Positions 55,886-64,000 of a stretch of DNA of 64,000 bases are shown piece after piece. The notes beneath the pieces are model-generated. The model searched no databases, was not told the origin of the DNA, and was given only the letters and a program-made list of their open reading frames with translations. This DNA is from Aporrectodea caliginosa (lineage: Eukaryota > Annelida > Clitellata > Crassiclitellata > Lumbricidae): contig JACEVL010000463.1 in NCBI GenBank assembly GCA_020284085.1, forward strand, positions 62,001 through 126,000, read 5' to 3'. The position numbers and the translations under genes were made by a program. How positions within the stretch are numbered: position 1 is the first letter of the stretch; every line of letters begins with the position of its first letter.

Positions 55886-56434
55886 CAGACACACAGACAC
55901 ACAGAGAGACAGAGAGATCAAAAGACGCAGACAAAGACACATACAGAGAGCATCCATGGATCCATTTCTGCTGCAGAGACAGAGATAGCGACCGACCCAA
56001 TATATCCACTGTCACCATCGGCCAATAAATCACCATTTTACGTCATCCCATAGATCTAAGAAGCGCCCGACTTGGGTGGTCCGCGAAGCACGTGCTGGGT
56101 GGTCTACGCAGAGACAGACAGGGACAAGCAGAGGGACAGAGACACAGACAGAGACAGACAGGCAGTGCAACTGATGTTGGTGACCGAGGCGACAAATTAT
56201 AGTCTATATAAATGAGCATGTATGTATTGGCCTATTTATGTATGTATATGGGTGTATGTATGTGCTTGTATATTTATGTATGTATGTGTATGAATTTGTG
56301 TATGTGCATAAGCACGTATGCGTGTAATAATAGTACTATAGTCTCTAATACTATAACTGCATAATCATGCATTGATGTTACTTGTTGCGTCTTGACAGCA
56401 AGTTATGAAATAAACGAAAATACAATACAATAAC

Positions 56435-56438
56435 AATG

Positions 56439-56471
<33 letters not shown>

Positions 56472-56738
56472 GCACGTATGTTTATGTATGTATGTATGTG
56501 TTTGTATGTACGTATGTATGTGTGTAGGTATGTATATGTGTGTGTATGTATGTATGCATGTGCGCAGGTACGTATGTATGCATGTATGTAAGTGTGTGTA
56601 TGTTAATGTATGCATGTATGTGTTTGTATGTATTTGTGTATGTGCGCTTGTATGTATGTATGTATGTATGTATGTATGTGTGTGTGTGTATGCATGTATG
56701 TATGTAGGTATTTATGTATGTATTTATGGAGAGGATAG
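56435..56738. repeat. (TATG)n array
   Basis: Degenerate TATG/TGTG repeats. Open frames over it are artefacts. Confidence 0.93.
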
Positions 56739-57004
56739 GCAGAGCAACAGGCACAGAGAAGCAGAGACACAGATACAGCCACACAGAGCCAGCCATCTAG
56801 TGACGGAGGCGAGAACTGATCGTTTATATAAATGTCACCCGGACATGACGCAGGATTTTCTCGGACGCCTCCGGTCGTAAAACGGAAATACCGCTCTTCT
56901 TCTTTACTCGTGGTCGCCGGGGAACCAGTCTTGCGCTGCGTATACAAGGAACCAGCGTCGACCCGGATCCACGTGGTTTAGGCAATCGCTCTCCAAGTAA
57001 TCCT

Positions 57005-57070
57005 ACTACTAAAGATATATCGCGCCCTTGTGAGGTTTCTGACTGGCGCTATACAAATAGAATGATACAT
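57005..57070 (+). mobile_element. LINE 3' tail
   Basis: CGCGCCCTTGTGAGG then CTGGCGCTATACAAATAG and ATGATA, a variant of the recurrent LINE end. Confidence 0.6.
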
Positions 57071-57334
57071 GTATGCCTACATACTTACAAACATTCACTT
57101 TATTCGTACATTTATAGATACATAGATACATGCTTAAGCACGTATAAATTCACACATGCAGACAGACATACAGAAAGACAGACGAACAGACAGGCAGACA
57201 TACAGACGAACAGGCAGACGAACAGGCAGACGAACAGGCGGACAGACAGATACGCATGTGCATACATACATTGCGTACAACGCTATGTGCATGTTTACGT
57301 CTGTGTGACGTGTTTTCCTTTGACCACCCTCTTT

Positions 57335-57830
57335 TGGTCAATATTGTATTGTATTGTATCTAAAGATTTATATAGCGCCTCTCTCAGAATAACTATTCAG
57401 AAGCGCTCTCAGCACGAAAACCCCGGGGGAAAAGAAACGTCTTTAAAGAACGAGAGACCAAGGAGGAAAAACTAGTCATTAGTTTAGCCCTTAATAAGGG
57501 GGGTAAGGTTATTCCAGGGAGAGGGACCAACCACAGGAAATGCCCGGCGTTGAGCCAAGGCAGTCCTAGTCCTAGGAACAAAAAGATCTAGCCAATCAGC
57601 AGAGTGCAAGGAACGAGATGAGGTCGCAGATAACGGCTTTCGCATGTAGTCAGAAAGATACTTTGGGGCACTGCTCAGCTCACTGCTCAATAGGCTGGGA
57701 TATGCGTGTGTGCGGGAATCAATTAGTTGTGGCCTTGTCCGAGTTATGTGAGCACACCGTTGGCTTAATCGTGGACCCTGTTCCCTTATTGAAAGGCAAC
57801 ACCAACCAGAGTTTCTGAAAGACACTGAAA
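57335..57830 (-). mobile_element. CR1/L2-like LINE C-terminus with (GTATT)n-type tail
   Basis: Minus coding LSSAPKYLSDYMRKPLSATS, DWLDLFVPRTRTALAQRRAF and VVGPSPWNNL, then GAGCGCTTCTGAATAG...AGGCGCTATATAAATC and (AATAC)n. Confidence 0.85.
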
Positions 57831-57960
57831 AGTGTTATATTAATTGTCTCGATACCTGCATACTTACTTACTCAGCGTGTATTTTATGTTTCATGAGATA
57901 TTTTAATTATTACCAATTCATAATTTCCAGATTGGTCAAGCATTATAATAGACCTTTTTC

Positions 57961-58272
57961 AATTTATCCAATGTTTAATGACATCTTTTAGCGACAAAGG
58001 CCGTTGACGTCTTTAAAGTTTTTGATGCATTTCAGTTCATTTTCGTGTAGTGTTTTCATCAGTTTTCTTTCTTTTTTCCGTCTTGGATTCTATTTCTGAT
58101 AGGATATTGACGACTTTAAAGTTTTTGACGTATTTAAGTTCATTTTCGAATAATGTTTTTCATCAGTATTCTTTCTCTTTTCTTGTCTTTGTTTCTTTTC
58201 TGACAGGATGTTGCAACGATGAAATTTGACAGGTGGTTGTTCTTATTTTCTCCTTTTTTCCTTCTTTTTAGC
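57961..58272 (-). mobile_element. I-like LINE 3' end, truncated copy
   Basis: Matches 5303-5620 closely, including ATGACATCTTTTAGC and TTGACGTCTTTAAAG. Confidence 0.82.
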
Positions 58273-58453
58273 GGTCCTCTAGCGACTCCAGTTCGAGTTA
58301 TAATTATAATAGACACACGCGTCTGCTTTTACTTATAGAGCGAATATATCACTCTTAAAAGAGGTGCGTAATTATGTTGAACAGTTATCACCGTTTATTA
58401 ACAATGACGCAGTTTGTCGCATGCGATTTTTTGTCGAATTTTCAATGTGTTAT

Positions 58454-58455
<2 letters not shown>

Positions 58456-58546
<91 letters not shown>

Positions 58547-58770
58547 TAATAATAATCTTTTTGTAATTAAGCGCCTGACAAACGCACTGTGCTGTACATT
58601 TACATGTTATGCAATTTAAATCTTAACTACTAACAAAACAGACAGCCTGCAATACACGGCGCTAATGGCAGCCTACAAAGCATATCCGCCCTACGGGACT
58701 CGAACTCGGTACCTCTCGCTCTCCACTCCAGCGTGTTATCCAATGCGCTATCGGGCCACGAGAAAAGAAG
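58456..58770 (-). mobile_element. tRNA-derived SINE, family 2, with (AAT)n tail
   Basis: The SINE body 58555-58770 has the best tRNA-like head: on minus, GATAGCGCATTGGATAACAC and B box GAGTTCGAGTCCC. Its 3' end runs into about 100 bp of AAT repeats. Confidence 0.82.
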
Positions 58771-59130
58771 AACTTCTTTGCCGGAACATTTATAAACAGT
58801 TACTTCTTCAACAAGTATTTCCTGGTAGAAGGGTATCTGATCTATAATTCTTGAACTACCTATAATTAATAGGCTATTGGGTTTCGAGTTTATATAGCTT
58901 CGCATGAACATATCTTAAAGGTGTCTAAAATAGCGCTATTACACTGGACAACAGAGGTTTTGCTTCCTGAAAACGGTTGAGTGTACCTTATGTATTTCTG
59001 GCTGCTGATCACGAAAATGACCTTGAAAATTTCCTATCACGTAGAGATTTTTTATATAGCCCATTTTTGGAATTTCCTTTCACATTTTAGTCTCCTTATT
59101 TGCTGCCCACAAGGTAAGGTGTTTTGTGTA
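58771..59130. other. Unassigned, AT-rich
   Basis: A GGTGTCTAAAATAGCGCT fragment lies at 58920. No gene. Confidence 0.4.
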
Positions 59131-59134
59131 TTTC

Positions 59135-59224
59135 AGGCATGCCTGGACATGCACTCAGTGCATGTTGCACAACGTTCAATGTAAATGTAAGGCTTAGGCA
59201 TGCCTGGGCATGCCCAGCATGCTT
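59135..59224 (+). promoter_or_regulatory. Tandem p53-family-type response elements
   Basis: AGGCATGCCT GGGCATGCCC (59196-59215) is two perfect RRRCWWGYYY half-sites with no spacer. A third half-site with one mismatch overlaps its end (59215-59224). A similar pair, AGGCATGCCT GGACATGCAC (59135-59154), has one mismatch. Such palindromes bind p53/p63/p73 proteins in animals; use here is inferred. Confidence 0.5.
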
Positions 59225-59252
59225 AGTCATGAAGGATGTTGGCAGGACAGGC

Positions 59253-59260
59253 TATAAAAG
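59253..59260 (+). promoter_or_regulatory. Putative TATA box upstream of the multicopy-family relic
   Basis: TATAAAAG, 38 bp after the palindromes. TCAGTTTG at 59288 could be an initiator, though about 6 bp further away than usual. Confidence 0.4.
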
Positions 59261-61243
59261 GAGGCTACATATACAGACGCGTTGATGTCAGTTTGTACGT
59301 ATGTTGATGATCAACGGGCATAAATAGCATGGAACATACTTATGAATAAATATATGTGGGTTCACCATTATGGCAATATATTCTTTGTTTTCAAACGTTA
59401 GAGTAGCAAGTTGAGCGAAATGTAACGTAGGCCTATATGCGTCAACAGCCGTTGTGTTACAACTACGGCGAGTTCACTTAAAAATCTCAAAAGAAGACGA
59501 TGACTTCCTTGTTAAGAAAGCATATGAACTGTACTTTGGACATAAAGTTGGCGATCAGGATAAAGGTGGGTACCTAAAATTTGTTGCACATCTTGCGCAG
59601 TCAATCTCAGAGCATGAGTTACTGGCAATCGGCCGTCTATGCCGTTTGCTATTCCAATGATATGAAGGGAGCAAAAAAATCATGTTTCAAACTGTTATTT
59701 CTTTTTGACAAATGTTTTTGGCCAGTCCTCCAAAAGCAAGAAACCAATAATTATTGAATATCCTAATCTTCCATCGGCACTGAGACCACTACCACATGAT
59801 GACAGCCTTCCTTTAGGTCTACCCAATCCACGGGCTGATTTTACCATCGGTGACATTGGTGAAAATGTGAAAAAGAGAGCAGAAGACTGTATTGATCCTG
59901 ATATCCAACCACTGCAATGCCGTGAGCCTCATTTGATAACTCAACCTGAGCTAAAAATTTAATAACCTTGTCAGGGACAGAAATTCGTGAAAGGATCAAG
60001 CGGAATTGCTGTGCTATCAGATTCAGGGCTGGAATCTATTGGCACAAGGAACTAATAATATAAACTGTTACTGTCATCTATCCAGTCAGTAGGCACAAAT
60101 TTTAGCTGCGTGGTGATTTGAAATTTGTAGCACTTCTTCAGCTTCTTGTTGGATGCAGCTAGGATATACGAAGTATTGTTGTTACATTTGTGAGTGGGCC
60201 AATCATGCTAAAGTTTCCCGCTACCCACTGGCCACGTCGAAAAACATTTGGTACTACGCCAAAGGAAAGTTTATCATGAACCACTTGTTGAACCCAGTAA
60301 GATTTTCTTGCCACCTCCTCACATCAAGCTTGGACTAGTGAAGAACTTTGTCAAGGCATTGAACAAAGAGGGGAAGGGGTTCAAAAATCTTAAGAGACAA
60401 GTTTCCTCGCATAAGTGAAGCCAAGACATAAGAAAGGCATATTTCCTGGTCCACAGATAAGAGAACTGATGAATGACAGTCGCTTTGACGAACTCCTGAA
60501 TAAAATTGAGTTAATTGAGTGGCAGTCTTTAAAGGACGTTAACTTTCTCGGCAATAACAGATCAGCAAATTATATTCAGTTGGTTGAAAAGATACTTCAC
60601 GCATCGCATCTGATGGTTGTTACTAAAATGCAATTCTTTAATTCCTGTCTGGATTTTTTCCAGCAAATCTTTGTGATGTCAGCGATTAACATGGCGAACA
60701 TCAGGACATTGCCACAATGGAGAAACGACTCCAGGGTGTGTGGAGCATTAGAATGCTAGCTGATGACTGTTTGACATTGATAAGAGAGGCTTCTGATCAG
60801 TGGCGGCGCCAGGGGGGGGGGGGGGCTTAGCCCCCCCTAACTGCGGCTCAGCCCCCAAAGAAAAAGTGGGAAATCTCTGTCAATGCTTACTTCATAATAA
60901 GCCAACTGAACAGTGACCAACGGCAACGAAATCATCAACTATCTCAGGCAGTGAGGCAATTATATTACTTGATTATGATGGACAGGGTCACAGACTCACA
61001 GGGCCTATTTTAATCTTTAGCGATTACATTCTTACTTACCTTACGGTTTCAGTTGCGTGCAACGACCTCTTATAATTATTATGGTTGCTTCAGTGCGTGA
61101 CTGACTCACTTCCGTAGGAAAAGCAAAAGGGCCTAATAGCGGGAAACAGATTAATGCGATCAATATTTAATTAATAAATAATTGAAATTTTTGCGAGAAT
61201 TTCGTTTATTTTCGTTCGCCAAACGACGCTAAGTCTGAGTAAT

Positions 61244-61328
61244 ATGTCCAGTGTGCCTCCACTGAAGAAATTTCGCCAAATCAAAGGGCAAACTGTACTC
61301 GACTTCAGCAAAGCAAACTCAAGTGCAG
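61244..61328 (+). pseudogene. Possible first exon of a hAT transposase
   Basis: MSSVPPLKKFRQIKGQTVLD followed by FSKANSSA and a GCAG/GTAATA donor. Many hAT proteins open with such a short basic stretch and a DF/LDFF-like motif. No downstream exon remains. Confidence 0.45.
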
Positions 61329-62788
61329 GTAATAATGCCTAGGATTAATGCTTTCATGGCGTAAGGTGGCATTTTTGCCCTGCCATAGCACCATTGCACC
61401 AAATAACTTGCATGCTGTTAACGTGCATTTTAATTAGTATGAATGTTGTTGAATTGTTAACCAGATTTAAAAAGAAAGATTATTAGTATTAAGTTAACTG
61501 CAATAGCTGATGATCCAATAGTACGCCTATACCGGTTGCGCGAGTGACGACTAGGCATGTACGGTGTCTTATTTCTAACTGCCATTGTTGGGGTATTTAA
61601 AGAATAGTAAATAGTACCAGTAGAAAGTGCTGTATTGTCATTGCAATTTTGGTTCTAACAAAAGCTGAAGAACTTATTACTTTATGGTGACCTAAAATGA
61701 AGTTACTCCATATTTTACAGTTTTTAAGTTGTGCTTTACCAATTAATAACACTGGTCTGCGCTTACAACTGGTGGCGTGTGTATTTGAAAAACGGCATAA
61801 TGCTTTATCAACATTCAGAAATCTAATGTCACAGTTTATGTGACTTTTACATGCAGCGACGCATACTAAAAATTTCTCAAATCAAATGTTACATTTTAAT
61901 CAATTGTTTGCTTGCAGTAAACGTGTTGCAGACATTTGGAAGAAAAGTTTGTCTGCCATGCACATGAATGCTGTTGATAGTTTAAGTCTGCATGTTGGAG
62001 AGTTTCTGGGAAAGTTGTTGAAGAGGCGTTCTTTGAGTATCTAACTGCCGACTACACATGAAAATTGAGTATGCCCAGTTAATTATTTTCTTGGGGTTTC
62101 TACTATAGATTTACGAAGTTTTCCTTAAGTTTCTTTCAAAAACTGTTTGTTATATTTTTATTTTTCTAGAATTTCCAAGTGTTGCCATGGATAATAATTC
62201 TTAAGTAAAGTGTTTTCAACTTCATGATGTTGATGTTTTAATGGGTTTGGTGTAGTATTGCATGATGGCTTTATTCCAACATGAAGTATTTCAGACACAA
62301 AAAGTGTGATTGGGAATGTGATCCATCTGTTAGGAATGTTACTGAATTACATGGCAAGAGATTTTGTATAATGTATATAAGAATAGAAAAATGGATGTTT
62401 TAAGTTTGTCATCATGCTGTTTGTACAGGAGGCATAGTTGCAGTTCAAATAAATTCATGTTTGAAAGTTTTCCTGTAGCAAAATGCTGTAATAACTTGCT
62501 AGGGATTTCATGTTGCTTATGTACATTAAATTTGTGCTTTACAAGGAAATAAACATTGGATTCAACGTGTTTATTGTATAGTTTTCAATCAATCTAAGTC
62601 GAGAATAGTAAAACTTGCAAGAACCTGTTTCAAATAAATGCCCAGTAACAGCTGTAAGGGTCTATGAAAGAAGTAATTTGGGAACATCTTAAAGATTTTC
62701 TTGTGATAGAACTCAAACTTCTGTACAGTATATTGATTCCATTGTCTGCAGGTTTTGTGTTGGGTATAGAAGAGGGAAGAGATGGAGG

Positions 62789-63642
62789 CATAGGCGCAAC
62801 CACCCTGTGGGACGCGTCCCCCCAAATTTCGGGCAGGCTGGGACGGTCCCCCCAACTTTTGAAAATTTTGAGGTAAACAAGAGCCCAAAATGCACTCCAT
62901 TTGGTATTAAATGCTCAAAATTGCGTCGTCGTCTGGGGCTCCGCCCCAGACCCAGTTGGCGGAGCTTACGACGCTCCCCCGTATCCCTATAGTCGTTAGG
63001 GGCTTCTTGCTTTCCGCAATCGCGGCTGTGCATGCACCTTCCGCACTCGCAATTTCCCCCACTCGAACGTTCTAGTAGGTCCGTCCCCTAACAAATCGCT
63101 GGACCTGGTCGATAGAATACAGAGTAAGGCTAAAGCCTCTAAACTCAACTGAGTCTATAAGAATTCAGTGCAGGATGTTGCTGTATAATTTCGCTCTAAA
63201 CCTGTAGCCTACTTATCACGCTTTAAAATTCGACTAAGGCTCGCGATAGAAGCCTAGGAGGACATTTCAATTTTTACTTCTGAGACTGCGAGTGGTATTC
63301 TTCTAAAACAAACCTAAAATCTCAGTTTATGCATATAATAAAGTCATTTTTTCACATATCTAGATGGTTTAGGTACTTTTATATCGAAATCATCGGTGAA
63401 AAATTTGAGGTAAATTAGAGCCCAAAATGTACTGCATTTGGCATGAAATGCTCAAAATTGCGTTGGCTTCTGGAGCTCTGCCCCAGACCCCGATGGGGAG
63501 CTTACGACGCTCCCCCATACCCCCTAGTCGTTAGGGGCTTCTTGCCTTCGGCAATCGCAGCTTCGCGCCTTCGGCGCTCGCAATCCCCCCTCAGACATTC
63601 TAGTAGGTCCCCCCCAACTTCTGGACCGTGGTTGCACCTCTG
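62789..63642. mobile_element. Inner hAT element (854 bp) with internal duplication
   Basis: Exact TSD GATGGAGG (62781-62788, 63643-63650). Termini CA(T/G)AGG(C/T)GCAACCAC. A ~200-bp segment (AAATTTTGAGGTAAA... to TCTAGTAGGTCC) occurs twice, at about 62858-63082 and 63398-63610. Confidence 0.9.
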
Positions 63643-63782
63643 GATGGAGGTACAGGAAGGGGAAAAGAGGGAGGGGAGAAAAGGAAGGGCTTAGGGCTAC
63701 AGCCCCCCCCAAACCCGAAATCCTGGCGCCGCCACTGCTTCTGATATTGAATACAAACGCAAATCAGCGGCTGTTCAGTTTT

Positions 63783-64000
63783 AAAATGTCCAAAAAATAA
63801 ATAACAGTACATTGTAAATGTATGCACTAAGTAGGCCTAAATGTCTGGGCATTTCTTTCAAAATCTTGCAAACCATTTTTCTCAAAAACCTTACGCGATA
63901 CAAACATTCTGAGAACACCAATGGATTCAGCGTGCCAAAATCTATATAAAACAGCTAAAGTTTTTAGGAAGCCAAAAGAGCTGTAATATGCCAAAATAAA
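63783..64000. other. Unassigned window end
   Basis: AT-rich, with CTGTAATATGCCAAAA at 63980, a word also at 8407. No gene. Confidence 0.4.

Larger units (their letters stand above)
60798..63737 (+). mobile_element. Large hAT element (2940 bp), parent of the 41-kb MITE
   Basis: Exact TSD CTTCTGAT (60790-60797, 63738-63745). TIRs CAGTGGCGGCGCCAGG. The TSD splits the relic's codons cleanly. The interior has lost the transposase apart from a possible first exon and contains a second hAT. Confidence 0.92.
59450..63782 (+). pseudogene. Relic of a multicopy invertebrate protein family, split by nested hATs
   Basis: The coding relic covers 59450-60797 and resumes after the hAT at 63746-63782. Recognisable blocks in order: LRRVHLKISKEDDDFLVKKA, YFGHKVGDQDK, a frameshift before CCTSCAQS, then MPFAIPMI-stop-REQKNHVSNCYF. 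Next come NVFGQSSKSKKP, EYPNLPSALRPLPHDDSLPL, YCCYICEW, PPHIKLGLVKNFVKAL-like and KKGIFPGPQIRELMNDSRFD, then MLADDCLTLIREAS. I know this pattern from many invertebrate gene models, usually multicopy and transposon-like. I cannot name it or give its function. Its damage includes an in-frame TGA (59663) and several frameshifts. Two Cys pairs suggest zinc binding. Confidence 0.68.

Overview
This is a window of a large, repeat-rich animal genome. The evidence is spliced exons with GT/AG introns, abundant non-LTR retrotransposons, DNA transposons with terminal inverted repeats (TIRs) and target-site duplications (TSDs), tRNA-derived SINEs and long microsatellites. I saw no prokaryotic operon, rRNA or CRISPR structure. 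The mix of CR1/L2-like, I-like and RTE-like LINEs with hAT, mariner, piggyBac and Helitron elements fits a bilaterian, probably marine, invertebrate. I cannot fix the phylum.

The best gene is a six-exon chymotrypsin-fold protein on the + strand (25559 to 38083, 246 residues after splicing). A TATA box precedes it. The signal peptide, activation site, catalytic Asp and all four core disulfides are present, but the catalytic His reads Gln and the catalytic Ser reads Asp. It should be a secreted pseudoprotease. Its introns hold several generations of transposons, including hAT elements nested in LINEs, in other hATs and in a mariner.

A weaker two-exon candidate lies on the - strand (43285 to 41553): a short hydrophobic N-terminus spliced in phase to a GC-rich 162-codon exon. 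A third coding relic (59450 to 63782) is a broken member of a multicopy invertebrate protein family that I recognise by sequence but cannot name. It is split by a 2.9-kb hAT that itself contains another hAT. A TATA-like box and tandem p53-type palindromes lie upstream of it.

Layout. 0-5 kb: 13-bp minisatellite, CR1-like LINE tail, tandem duplicated repeat, SINE. 5.3-7.9 kb: I-like LINE with RNase H. 8-13 kb: dispersed repeats and unassigned DNA. 13-15.5 kb: ATT, GT and TATG microsatellites. 16.6 kb: tRNA-Asp-derived SINE. 19-24.4 kb: LINE fragments including an open CR1-like RT. 24.4-25.2 kb: Helitron. 25.5-38.1 kb: pseudoprotease gene. 39-47 kb: LINE ends, small hATs, candidate gene, microsatellites. 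48-49.5 kb: LINE with an endonuclease-like C-terminus. 51.6-52.6 kb: piggyBac-type element. 53.2-58.5 kb: LINE tails and very long GATA/GACA/CATA arrays. 59-64 kb: the nested locus.

Almost everything except the pseudoprotease and perhaps the two-exon candidate is transposon-derived. Two themes recur. One is hAT elements with 8-bp TSDs that can be ordered by nesting. The other is LINE/SINE 3' ends that run directly into microsatellites.
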